Below are positions 1 to 12,100 of a DNA stretch of 64,000 nucleotides, in pieces. Under the pieces are notes generated by a model. It did no database searches. It worked only from the letters and a program-made list of their open reading frames with translations, and had not been told where the DNA came from. Each line of letters opens with the position of its first letter. The first letter of the stretch is position 1. The DNA comes from Symbiodinium natans (Eukaryota; Sar; Dinophyceae; Suessiales; Symbiodiniaceae). The DNA lies in contig CAJNDS010002839.1 in assembly GCA_905221605.1 (NCBI GenBank), positions 20,001 through 84,000 of the forward strand. Direction: 5' to 3'. The position numbers and the translations under genes are program-made.

Positions 1-2370
1 GCCCAAGGCAGCATGCCGCCAGCTCTCAAATCTCAAAGCCTCAAAGACTGCACAACGAACTAAATGACAGAGATGTACGTAGTATACTCACGATAATTTA
101 GAATTCGCGGGTTATTCGCAACTTCTTGCACAACATCTGCATGGAGGCTTCGCTTCGCAGGTTTGTCCAAGCTGCATCTTGACTGAACAACGGGATCATC
201 TGATGGCACGTTGCCGTGGCAAAGCTTGACAGCTCGCCTTATGCAAGAAGACAAGAAGAAACTCGCAAGAACTCTGGCACAACACTGCGACAGAAGTGTA
301 ACCGTCAGGACGACGTAGTACACTGAAGTCCGCGCCGCCACTACGGGTAGGGTCTCTACTGCATCACAATAATCACAGGCAGGGTGCCCTAAGCAGCCAT
401 CTGGGTGAAAGATCTGCAGCGGCATCTCTTTGGGACACCCAAGATAGAAATGCTGATCCTGCCAGGATGGTGGAAGGAAGTGCAGGTGTCAATCTCTTCG
501 CTTGCGCCCACAGGAATGCGGTCAAAACGGCTCCTTCCAAGTCAATGATCCACGACCACAAATACCTGGACAGCATACGCACATCTCAGGTTCAAGGTGC
601 GACCAACAAGAAAGCCGTTGCATCCGAACCTTCCCCACCCCACATCTGAACCTTTCGATTACTTTGAATTCTGCTTATGCCTCAAGCCCACAGATAATCG
701 GGACCTGTCAACGTGGAGATGCAGCTGCTGACGGAGGAAAGGTCTCACGATATGCACCAGCTCGGAATGGTTTATTTCGAAGCCTCCCTGCTACGTGAGT
801 TCTCTGCTGGAAGCTAGCACCGCCCACTGTCGAAGCAAGATGCTGTACTCGATGACGTCGCCGTTATCACGGAATTCGTGAAAGACCAGCTGAGAAACCT
901 TCACCGCCACCTGTCCACGGGACTCAGGCTCGGTAAATATGTCTTCAGTATCTTCGCCCCTCGACCTCCGCTCCACGCGTGCTGTTGACGTACTTGCTCC
1001 CGAACCTCTGCCAACCAAGACGCGCGCCACAAACAAATACCACAGCTAGAGACTCGACTCGTTCTCTGCTGCTCAGCTGAGATCAGGGCATTCCTGCCAA
1101 CCAAAAGAGATCCTTCATACAGAGGCTACTTGTGGCCAGTTGTGCAAGCTTGCCCCGGTGGTAGCATGCGCCAAGCCTGATATCCCGTCTTCGGCAAGCG
1201 CGTCTCACCTTTTCTGTCCACGCTGGTAGCAGCAAGCGCCCCACCTGAAATGCACAACGCAAATCGAAGACACCGCAGAGGTCTGAAGGTTCAGGTTTGG
1301 AGGTTCAGATCATAGGAGGAGATAGCAGTTCCAAAGCGCTCTGGAAGAAGCGGATGGAGATCAAAGATTTCAAGGGCTGATCTGTTTGGTGGCAGGGCAG
1401 TTGTAAGCTTGGAACCGAATTCCGAGTCTGTCAACGTGCAGTTGAGACGCAGTCGGAGCCTTCGTTTGTGACCTCTCCAGCACGAAAATCGAGTAATTTG
1501 TAGTCCTGGAAAGGGCAAGGATGCCACGCCTTTCACCCACTTCAACACATATATTCATTTATGTTCCTCCACTGAGACCTACCGAGGAAGAACTGCAGGA
1601 CCCATCATGGCCCGTCAGCTGTTTGAATGTACACACGTGCTAACTCTCAGAATCTGCTTCTGCCCCGATTGAGGTCGTTGTAAGCGTTGGGCTAGTATCT
1701 GCAGATCCCACCCTCCCACAACTCGGTCCGTGAAGCCACTTTCGTCATTGGAGCAGCTATGAGATGGCCTCTGTTGGGGTTTGTGCAGGCCATGAAGCAC
1801 GGCTACTGCTGCTCACCGGTGGAGACTGCATCCAGGCCACCAGTTGAATGCCAGCCGCGCGATGACCAAGCTCAAGGTCCTACACTGTTAAAACTTGAGC
1901 AGATGTGATGACGTGTGCTTCGGTTCTCCCGCAGCCTTTTGCCACCTTCTCCCACAAGTTTTGGGTTTACTGCAAGGTTTAGGGTTTGACGACTTCGGAC
2001 TACATGTCACGTGGCTCCGGTCCTAGGATCTTCGATCTGAACCTGTGCCCTGGACTCAATGAAGGACACGATTCGCTGGACCGGAAGGCTTACCTGTGCG
2101 AGCAGCCAGTACCATCGGGTGGTCTCGGTGCCTTTTGCTACAAAGTGTTGTCCAGCAGCCTTGAAATGGAATCCACGGGCTTCTTCCCCTTGCCTCAGCA
2201 CGTGTCCGTCATCAAGCGAGCCTTCCGCTGGTAACCTCCATCTGTCTTGCATTAAGTTAAGGCACCTCTCTCTGTAGCGTTGGCGTGACTCTGGCGTAGC
2301 CTTGGCTGCGTAGTGAGAAAAAAGGCTATCGCAAAAAAACATTTTACTTCGAACATCCCCAACCTCTCTT
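1..2370. other. No recognisable gene
   Basis: Both strands carry only short open frames with no family I recognise. A minus-strand frame at 60-425 is open for 121 codons but shows no motif. I see no repeat or RNA gene here. Confidence 0.5.
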
Positions 2371-2377
2371 GGTAGAG

Positions 2378-2535
2378 ATACTCTGGGGTTGGGCAACACT
2401 CTGGGGTTGGGCACTCCAGGGAGACTCAGGGGTTGAGCACTCCAGGGAGACTCTGGGGCTGGGCACGGACACTCTAGAAAGGCTCTGGGGTTGGGCACTC
2501 CAGGGAGACTTTGGGGTTGGGCACTCCAGGGATGA
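2378..2535. repeat. G-rich minisatellite, about 30-bp unit
   Basis: Imperfect tandem copies of a unit built around GGGTTGGGCACTCCAGGGAG run through this stretch, about five in all, with variants such as GGGTTGAGCACTCC and GGGCTGGGCACGGACAC. Frames opened by the repeat, such as the one at 2344-2610 on the minus strand, are artefacts of its periodicity. Confidence 0.8.
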
Positions 2536-3036
2536 GCGAGGAGTAGACTGGGCGAGGAGAAGATTTCCGGGCGAGGAGAAGAGTTCCGGGCGATAATCTA
2601 ACAACCCCACACCGAGGGTGGGGAAAAAAGGAGATATTTATTGGGCCCATGGGGCATGGACCATTGGAGGCCGGAGTGCCCAACACAAAGACCCGAATCT
2701 CAAGCCGAATCTCAAGCCCCTAAGTTGGGTCAGAGGTCCGCTTGGATTACGAACTCATTCTGCTCGTCCGCCGTGGGCAAGAGGTCCCGGCTGGGTCTGC
2801 TCAAATTTCTCAGGTGTCGCACGATGGCTTTTCCGGTCCTCGATGCGGCTGGGTGGTCTTAAACCTTACACGAGAACACGAAGGGCCCGGAGAACTGAGG
2901 ATGCAGCCTCTTCACCTCAACAGAAAGATGCGACGGGTTGAATTTTAACATCTAGACTCTAGACACCACGTTGGCAAACTCTGGATAATCTGGATTCTGC
3001 AAAAGTCATGTGCGCACTGTGCAGCGATGAAGCTCC

Positions 3037-4025
3037 TCATTGCTGGCAAGTAGCCCCAATGCTCTTAACCAGGCCTGCCGTTTCCTTCAGTCGGTCATTG
3101 GTCTGATTTCTGCCGCGCACGGCTTTGAGATGCGACCTGCGAAACTTCTGACGAGCTGCATTCACTGCGGTGAAGATCTCATCGTGAAGCTCCGGCTTGA
3201 TATCATCGAGGGTTGCATTTATGGCAATGATGTCCCTCGGCGGTGATTGGCAAACGACATCTGCAATAGAATTGCCGAGGCCCCCAGGTGCAACTGTGAG
3301 ACACTGCTGGTACTGTGTTCATCTACCTGCCCATGTATTACCATGTGCTCTTCATCAGAGTTGCTCCTTCTTTAAGCCCACATCCGCAGCCATCTGGAGA
3401 ACGTCCTCTTCCGTCACAGGTGCCGAAGTGGAGGTGCCGGCACGAATCCGCCATATGAGCTTCCTTATACGAGAGGCGCAGCGCGACATCTCACATTGTC
3501 GTACATCGCATGTCATTTACCATCAGGGCTGCTGCGAAACTTGCAGATGCATTATGCGTATCTTGAAACAACACAGGCCGAGCGTCAGAACTTCAACAAT
3601 GTCGTCATAGTGATCTGGATCGATGAGCTGCAGTGTTGTATTGAGTTTAGCAGCCTGCCTTGGCTTTGGCTTTGGTTGTACATTGAAGGCATGTTAGCAA
3701 ACTCGATGTAGATCAAGGAACTGCTTGCCTTTTCATGGCCAGCTGCTTGGAGTCAATCCCCATCTCAGACACCAAGTCAAGGATTGCATGTACAGGAACA
3801 GGCGTGCTGGTGGTTGACGTCGTGGTTGTGTTGGTGGCGGGTGCTGCACTCACCTGGTACAGTTCGCACATCACGAGTTTTCGAGGCCGGAAAAGCCCTG
3901 GTGCAACAACTGAATATCACTTGCACACATGCCACGGCACCGTAGTATTCTTGGATGACCAAGAACTTGCCCTCAACAGACGCAGCAATCATCGGCAGCA
4001 TTGCTCCAAATCGAAGGTCACTTGC
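3037..4025 (-). CDS. Unrecognised multi-exon gene, probable exons
   Basis: Three minus-strand stretches read like coding exons. The clearest is about 3315 down to 3037: some 90 open codons with balanced hydrophobic and charged residues (for example NATLDDIKPELHDEIFTAV and SHLKAVRGRNQTNDRLKE), ending in TGA at 3037-3039. A second at about 3475-3365 contains SRIRKLIWRIRAGTS and TEEDVLQMAADVGLKKEQL. A third at about 4025-3905 contains LRFGAMLPMIAASVEGKF and ends near YYGAVACV. The order on the minus strand fits one gene. I do not recognise the family; the TEEDVLQMAADVGL segment is faintly like the helical insert of DsbA/FrnE thioredoxin-fold enzymes, which is only a guess. Splice sites were not resolved. 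Confidence 0.3.
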
Positions 4026-4031
4026 GCATGA

Positions 4032-7000
4032 CTCTTGCCATGGTTGCTGGATTCAGTGCCGAAGTTACTGTCATCAGTGCACTAGCTGCACTGAACAGAA
4101 GGGGACCTGTGCTAACACTTCACAGAATTTGTCCGCCACTCCCTTGCAGCGAGGGTGCAGCACGTGCACCAGAGACTTCTTGGCGGCAAGGTCCATACCA
4201 TCCAAGAGGTCTTGCAACTGAGAGTCCTCCCTTTGTTACGCAAGCGTGCAAAGCTTCAACAGTCAGGGGTCAGAGGCAGAACAAAAGCAGAAGTGGCCAA
4301 GGCACTGGGAGTTATAGCCAAGCCTTCCTGCCGCTTCGTGGATAGCCTTGTCTAGCTGCAAGCTCTTCACGACCTGCATTTGAATCATGCGGTGGGTTGT
4401 GCAATGCTGTCGTTTTTGGATGGCATGCTGTTGGGGAGGCTTCAACGTGACATGTTGCTCGGAGCGTCTTGCTTTCACACTTGAATCGTAGGTGCTCAAA
4501 CTTGGATGCCTAGCTTGGTTAGAGCATGTTAGAGCCATGCCCGCGTGATGCAGCAGCCCCGCAAGGAGCAAACTGAAAACCCATGGTGGGCAAGTTTCTC
4601 TTCCTCCTTTCACATCATAGTTTAGAGATCTGCTCTGAACCGTGGTGGTCACCCAAGATTCGCTTTTTGTCAGCGAAACTCCGGAGGCCACGTGTAACTT
4701 CACCTTGGAAGATGTCGGGCCACCGTATCAGGGCTGGGCTGCCATGGTGAAGGTGGCTGTGGCTGGAGAGGAGAATGGCGCTTTCAAGAAGCCGCGTTGC
4801 TCAAGCAACCCTTTGGCGGCGTCACAGTGGGTCGGGTGTTGATGGCAAAGGTCAAGCGTACGTCGACAAAAAGATGGGAAAATCCACTCTGCAGTATGTG
4901 TCGGGATGTCCCCAATTCTCGATGCGTTGCGCTGGAAGTTGTTGGCAGAAAAATCAAGCGAGGCAACGGGGCGTCAAATCAGGAAACGCACGCGAACTGC
5001 AAGAGTTGGTCGATCAGCTACATTAAGCAAGATTGCGACATATTGCGAGCGATGTGTAGATACGCAACCATAGGCAGCAAACGCAAACACGTGCAAGAGC
5101 CATGCTGTTCTTGTGGAATGGGAGGCCCGTATGCCGCAGACAACCTCTTGTGCTGCGTGGCCCTCCCTTTCCTGCGTCTGGGGGTGTCCAAGTTCTGTGG
5201 AATCTAAGTGTGCCAGCTGCTCGGCTGTGACATGGGACTTTGTTAGAGTGCCGCGAGTGAGTGAAGTTTCGGGGTGATTGCATGTGACGGCACTGCAAGA
5301 CGATAATGCCCACCCAGCCTCACACCCACAGGTAGCCATGCAGTTCTTCTGGGCCCACTCACCTCCAGCGGGAAAATGCAGGTAAGCAGGGTAAGCAGCC
5401 TCTGATGCATCAGTCTCGCGGCACATCCATCAAGAAGCATCTCTTGCAGATTATTGAAGCGCCCCCGCCTTTACATGCAACTTTGAGGGACGTAGCGCTT
5501 GACAAAGCTCCCCATTCACTGTCGCGTGCCTCGGAACAAAAGCTGGGCCTGCTCAGCTGGCTATCATGCTAGTCATGCTAGTGAGATCTTGTCAAGCGGA
5601 GCAACCCACTCTTGACAGTTCTCCTCCGGAATATTCGAGCTCCACTCCGGCTGCCAGGTGTCTTCACAGTCCTGCAGCGCACACCGGCTTTCGTAAAGTT
5701 GCTCACGTGGTTGTAGGTCATTTTGCTAGTGTGCTGGGTCTGCAGCAGTGCCTCATCAGAGAAGGTCGTCTCCGAGATGTTGGCGGAAGTGAGCTTGGCA
5801 ATGACGCCAAGAGTTGCGTTGGCCAGTTTGCTGGCGTTTTGAGCAGAGCTTGAATTGCTTGACGTTGTGCTCGCATGTGCATCTGTGGCATTGGCCACAG
5901 AATCTGCGGATGAGCCGACCAGATCTGAAACAGAAGAACCTTCGCTGCGTGCCACATCCATGCCAAGGAAGCCACGGCCCTTATCCGCATGCAACCTTAC
6001 ACAAGTCAACATGTTCGTAAGACAATTTAATCGGATGAGGAGCCAGTGGCACCGAAGAACCTGCGCATGCAGAAATACATGAGAATGTACTTACATATCA
6101 TCAAGATCGCAGTATCGGTGTACATGAGGTGGTCAGTGTAATGCTAACAGAACTGCGCAGATGCACAGAAGCACTCACTGTGGCCGACCTCGCCCAGAGT
6201 CCATCAACATTGCCTGGCTCGTGGTCGTCGTCCTCTGCATTGCCTTGGTCCTGCCATCTTGGCTGCACCATGCTGTGTCCAAAGCCATGCTCCGCTAGAG
6301 CCATGGCAACGAGCCCATTTTTGCTATTCTGAAGGCTCCATGAGCCCTGAACACATTCCTTTCATACCTATCTGACCTCTCTTCAGTGTTTCGGCATGTT
6401 TCGACCTCCTGGCGCATCAAGGAACGCATGGTGGCCGAGCCATGGGAGTCCACCACAGCGGCTCGCCTTTCTTAAAAAAGTGCCGGGGGCAGAAGCGAAG
6501 GGACAAGCTTAGGGGTGAAGGGCTCTGCATGGCTAAGGCGTGAGATGAAGGGCCGCTGAGGCTGCTGAGGCTTTGGCTTTGGCCTCTGTGAATCCTGCGC
6601 AGAGATGCTGCTCGCCGAGAGCTGATCAAAGATGGAACCTGGGCACTTCGGACCAGTGGGCACAGCGCTGCACGGAAACGGCATCCGTGCTCAACAGCTT
6701 GAGGGCTCGGCTGCAAACTAGCCAAAGATGAAAGCCATGGGGACCGCCCAGCATGGCCTCAGCTGATAGAGGCTTTGCCTTGACAAAATGCCCGCTTTTG
6801 AGGTTCGTCCTTGGGTTTCTGTCAGAAATTCGGGGCGGGTTTGTTTGGAGCAACCCCTCTAAATGCGTTAGGCATGCCGAGTGGCTGATGTATGGAGGAA
6901 GCTGCATCAAACAACTATCGGCCCGCGTTTGCTCCGAACCGAATGGCTGAAAGAAGCGGGCTCATGCTCCAGCCACCCCGTGGGATACACAGTCTTAATC

Positions 7001-8120
7001 TTACTGTAGTTGTGAGACAACGAGCGTGCATGTCCATGCGAAGTCGAGGCGGCTGAGAGTTTGGCCAAGTCTTCCTCGGAGTCGCAGAGCGGAATCCAGA
7101 GCTCGTTTCCACAAGTGTGCCTTCAAAATGGGGGGCTTCCGAAGCTAGGGTACCCTTTTTCTGGGGGTTCCTAGAATATGGAGTCTAGTATTTTGGGATA
7201 TATTATAGATACCCCTATTTTGGGAAATGCCCAAATGGCGGAAACAAGTCAGTGGTGTTTTTGCTTTGTCAAGTCTCTGGGCCCAACAAGCGTAGCTTGT
7301 GACTTCATGTGCTGTGCAAGGCCACATGCACTGACAATGTGATTGGTCGGGTTGGACTGGCGTGGCATACCTGACAGGCGCTTCTGTGCCACAATTTCGC
7401 CGCGTTGCCCCTCGGGAAGGCGAGTTGCGGGCCACGAATCGATCCTGCGCAGTCAACTCAAAACTGAAGCACAGCAAAGTCTGACACATTCGGGTGTTTG
7501 TCTTGTTCTACCTTGACAAACTTGTGGACGTGCGTGGTCTCCTCTTTGGGGAAACCTTTTCAGAAGCAGGCACGAAGTGCGCAGGGTCCTCTTCACCACT
7601 GCCAGCGTCGTTCGCTCATCAGCATCCATGCTCAGTTTGCAGGTTTGCTTGTAATTCACTCACTCCACTGACTCCAGCGGTATCCGTTTTTGATGGGTAC
7701 TGCCCCACAAGGGGGGCACGAGGGAATCAGCCAAGAGAGGGTCGCATTCACTTCGCGGGGGTTGGATGTTGTTTTTCAAGGGCTTGAGGCCAGCTTATCG
7801 TAAACAAGTGCCTTTTCACAGCGACCACTCATGAACGCAGGTTTTCCTTCACTGCGCATGTGCTCGAAGCAGCTGTTTCCGAGGGCAGGGAGGTGGTTGC
7901 TATGACTTCATTCAGTGGTTATAGATGGGACAGTCAGCTTCTGGCACGTGCTGCTTGGCAGCGGTTCAATGGGGGGCTGGGGATGTTGGGACCTTCTTGG
8001 GTATCCCCCAATATTCCTACTGCATTCGGTCCTAGATCCTTTTGAGGGTACCCATTTGGGGTGAGCTTGGGGGGCCGCTGTGGTTGTTGGTGTTTCGGTG
8101 CAGGGTTGCTACTTCGGAGT
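4032..8120. other. No recognised gene; one low-complexity frame
   Basis: Nothing here matches a family I know. The minus-strand frame at 5578-6012 is rich in Ser, Thr, Asn and Ala (SSNSSSAQNASKLANATLG) with several N-x-S/T sites, and could be an exon of a secreted or surface protein, but has no diagnostic motif. Around 7150-7220 and 7965-8070 the DNA is unusually rich in GGGGT/ACCCC and A/T runs and looks non-coding. Confidence 0.4.
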
Positions 8121-8625
8121 TCAGCTTGCCCAACCGTTTTTCTTGCGGCTTCGATGTTTCCCTGTATGTGTGCGAGACAGGACATCATCGCGCAATCTAG
8201 GCACAGACGCTCCTAATTCCGGAAAGCCACTCAATCTTTCTGCGTCGAACTCGACGTTGCTCTCCCGTCCGGCGGTTGACCTGAACCTTCGCACCTGAGG
8301 GCGACCGAGAGACGAAGTGCCGAGGGCAACAGGCAGGTGCATGTCCAGAGATGCTACGCATGAAAAACTATTTTCCCCTTCAGCCCAAGGGCGGATGTCT
8401 ATGACATACATGTTGCGGCCAACCTGGAACTCCATCATCCTGCCATAGATGCTCACGAAACTTCTCTCGGCGCAATTGCCGGAAGCATGCTCCGCACGCG
8501 CCTCAAACCAGCTTCAAGGATGTTGTTGAGGCTTCCGCTGATTTCGGGGCTGTACGACGACCAGTTGCCATTTGGCAATTGCACTTCCCACGCGAAGTTT
8601 GCCTGCAGCACAGATGCCATGTTGA
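8121..8625 (-). CDS. WWE-like domain segment, frame-interrupted
   Basis: Reading down the minus strand, about 8620-8510 encodes FAWEVQLPNGNWSSYSPEI, which has the Trp-rich start of a WWE domain (Trp, polar turn, G-x-W-x-x-Y). After a change of frame near 8500, about 8495-8395 encodes SIYGRMMEFQVGRNMYVIDI, which resembles the second half ending in Y-x-I-D. WWE domains bind ADP-ribose and occur in ubiquitin ligases. The two halves need either a small intron or a one-base frameshift near GAAGCTGGTTTGAGG. The segment lies just downstream of the HECT gene on the same strand, so it could be that gene's C-terminal part, a separate gene or a decayed fragment. Confidence 0.35.
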
Positions 8626-8898
8626 TCAGACAGACATGTCTGAGTTGTGATCCGGTTATATTAAGAGACGAGATGAAACAAAAAATTGCATTTGAGCTGA
8701 TAGCATGCTTTTGCTGTATGACATTGGTGGCGTAGTTTCGAAGGCAGTGATTGACCACAACATGAACGCGTCCAATGAACTGTTGATTGTGGGAACTAAT
8801 TGCTTGGTTCATCTTGATTTTGTCCTATCGCTGACTTTTTTGCAGACATCTTGTAGGATTGTTCTTCGGCTCTTGCTCCTGCCCTCATACGAACGTCT

Positions 8899-8934
8899 CC
8901 TTCTTCTTCTTCTTCTTCTTCTTCTTCTTCTTCT
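8899..8934. repeat. (TTC)n microsatellite
   Basis: About twelve uninterrupted TTC units on the plus strand (GAA on the minus strand), followed by a C/T-rich tract to about 9000. Confidence 0.9.
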
Positions 8935-9149
8935 GCTGTGGTTGCTCCCTCTCCCCCTCCTTATCCCTCTCCCTATCTTTTTCCACTCCCTACCCTCGTC
9001 CCCTCTGATCTAAGCTGTCTGACGCCTGATGCCATGAGGGCACGATCTTGCTCTGACAGCTACGAGCTTATTCTCATTTGCTGTGCTGGCCGAAAATCTC
9101 ATGGGCCGATTTGTTCCAGTGAAGACCCCTGCTGCCCCTAACATTCTCA

Positions 9150-12100
9150 TCAAGCCGAAGCTGCGCAAAACAGCGGCTTCTCCTGCGAGATCATCACCTG
9201 CAGCCTGGGCTTCGGCTCGATGGCTTCAACGCCCCCAAGCGGTAAGCGATCACTCCCAGTCCAGAATTCCAGGAGTCTTGACCTGACGCGGGCAGAAAAA
9301 CCTTTTCCCAACTGCAAACGTCTGTACATCTCTGTTTACACGGAACTGGACTCCGAAGACCGAAGCCTGCCTAAACTTGGAGTCGCCCCTCCGTATGATC
9401 TGAAAGAGCCAAGCCAAAGATGTCTGGAGCTCTTTGGTGTCCTTCAGGTGCTTTGGGACCAGGCCATCCGGCACGAGAACCTGCTCCAGCTTCTCGACCT
9501 GCTCATCTGTAATCTGAGCATCGCCAAGCCTGCACCATGGTTGGGTACTATCATAAAATGATCATGATTGGGTTTGAAGCATTCATAAACATGCAAAATG
9601 ATCTTCAACACTGACCCAGAAGCAGGAGCCACTGGAAAACGTCTGCCGGAGCTCCGTCGAAGAGACTCGGAGGAAGCACGTCAAAGAAGCCATCGCTGAA
9701 TGCCTGCAGCGCCTTTTGGGATGAGTACAACAGGGCCGCCTTGCAACAGAGGCGAACATACTCTGCCTTGTTCTCGGGGGAAACCTCGATGTCATCACCT
9801 CCTGGAACAAGCTCCCTGCCAGCGTAGGAGAAGGTCAGCCATTGCAAATCCTCGTCCGGCATTTCGTGTCTCACTCTCCAGAGGCTGTTGGCAAAGGCTG
9901 GATCCATAGTGGCGAGATCCTCTAAAAGTTGGTCGTCACCCGTCGGCGTATCATCCCACACAGGCAACGCAGCATGGCGAGGCACGGGGCAGTCGAAGCA
10001 TCGAACCCACACATCACCATCGCTCCACCGCAGCCGACCGTGTGAGAGCTTTGCCTTCAGAGATTCTCCATCAAAGTCCGCCTGGATGGCATCACCTGCC
10101 AAACAAGCAAGGCGGGTCTTCAATCTTGGATTCTCACTCTTCAGGATTTAGGAACTTCCGGCACTTGGCACCTGGTGCTACCTGCAGCGCAATCTGCGGG
10201 GGCAGGCCGCTCTCATCCTTGGCAGTGCAGAGAACACTCAGGCGACGAACAGGCATGACGAGGAAATGCAAAAGCCAAAGGCACGAAAATGCACGCAACA
10301 ATCTTCTGTGACACCTCGCGTACAAGAAATCTTCACGAAACTGAGAAGCATGTGTAGCATACTACGTAAGACTCCGAGCACGAGGGTCTGCATGGCTCAG
10401 GAGGATGGTTCCCGAGATGGTGGCGATGCGGCCGTCCTCGCCCTCCCGCTGCCAATCTCCCGCCACGGCCGCCAGGGCCGGGGGCAACGCAGCTTGGGTT
10501 TCGATCACGCGGATGAGCCAGCGTAGGGCCCAGGGACTCAGAGCACAGTCCAAGACACAGCCTTGATACAAGGCGTATGCAAGAAAGCGGCCCACCCATC
10601 GGTATAAAGATTGGGCCTTGACGTGGAAGGCATGGATCCGCATGTCTGAGATGTTGTCGGGCTTAAAGAAGCTGCCTGAGGCTTTCGTATCGAAAAAATC
10701 TTCGCTCCCCCACAAGGCATGGCCCACTTCCTGCACCCAGCGCTTCGTCAGTCCCCCATGGTCGATACCAGCGTCATCTCCCGTGAACTGTATTTTGAAG
10801 CCATGCATCCACTCTTTCCCGCTTCGGGCAGTTGTTTTTGCGAAGGACCATGCCAGCATCTGTTTGGCCGCCTTCATGCGATGTTCAGGGTCCGAATCTC
10901 CACCAGGGAAGGGCCCGGACACTTCCAACAACCTTGCATGGGAGGGCGCTGCATGGCCGGGCCGGTCCCATCCGTTCTTCGTTCGTAGATCTTCCAAAGC
11001 TTTGCTGAACTTCTTTACGGCCTCCTTGTCGGCTGCTGTAGGCTTCTTGCGACCTTCTGTTTTGAATAGAGCTGGTAGCTTCTTGCCAGGACTGTCTTCT
11101 TGCCCACGCAGACTGATGAACTCCTCACTGGACTGCAGCTTATGCAGGAGGCCATCGTTCGCTAGGAAGGCAGACTTGGTGAGGAGAGCATTTGGGTCGA
11201 GTGCGGCCATCTCGCGATAGTGAGTGTTCACGTAGCTCTCGATCCACTGTCGACCAAGCTCGCCGACCTGGTAAGCAGCCGCGAGAGCAGGCACCAACTC
11301 CTCTGGAGACAGATGTCCATCCTTATTCGCGTCCCAGTAATCGAACCAAACCTTCAGGGCCCACAAGTCGCAATCAAGATGCAAATGAGTTCGCAACAAG
11401 TTCGCCAGCTCAACCTGCCAACTGCACCTCTGTCTACACTACACAGGTCATGCGAGACATGCAAGCATGCCACGAAGTGCACCTCTGGATCAGCAAAGAG
11501 ATCAGGAACGAGGCCCCAGATTTCACAGGCTTGGGCTCTAAAAATTTGGTCGCCCAGATTGTATGCCTTCCTTGGGACCAATTGGCAAGAGACATGACTA
11601 GACCCGAAGCTGCAATTCAGTATGCAACAGCTGCTGCAATGGAAAATGGGCGGGGGGGGTCGTTCTAAATTGGAATCCCTTTCGAGGCGTCCTTTGTATA
11701 TGAAGAACCAGTGTTCGGCCCATCTGGTACGCTTCCATGCGATGCACAACGGGGGGGTCAACAGCCAATCGACCACTCCTTGTCTGGCCGTAACTCTGCG
11801 TCCGAGTTGCTGCCCAGTCGTGTCCTGTGCCTCAAGGTCCCCACCATGTGAGTGAATCAGACGTAGGAGTTCTGTGGCTCGCCGCGTCTTTGGGCGTCCA
11901 ACGGCAATTTTGTGGAGAACCGTCTGACCTCAGAGAAACGCCTATACGGCATCCAACAGCCACCAATTGCTCTTGGGCAACTTTGGGCTCGAAACTCTTT
12001 TGAAGATTTACTGCATAAGTTCCTTTTGTCAGGGGCTTCTGGAGAGCTGACCCCGGGTGCCTGCGCTGTCTTGAGCCTGTACCACCTGAGGGAATTCCAC

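Noticed and set aside
12060-12080. CTTGAGCCTGTACC as a spliced-leader relic
   Set aside because: Only eight bases match and the sequence lies inside a coding exon of the ligase gene.
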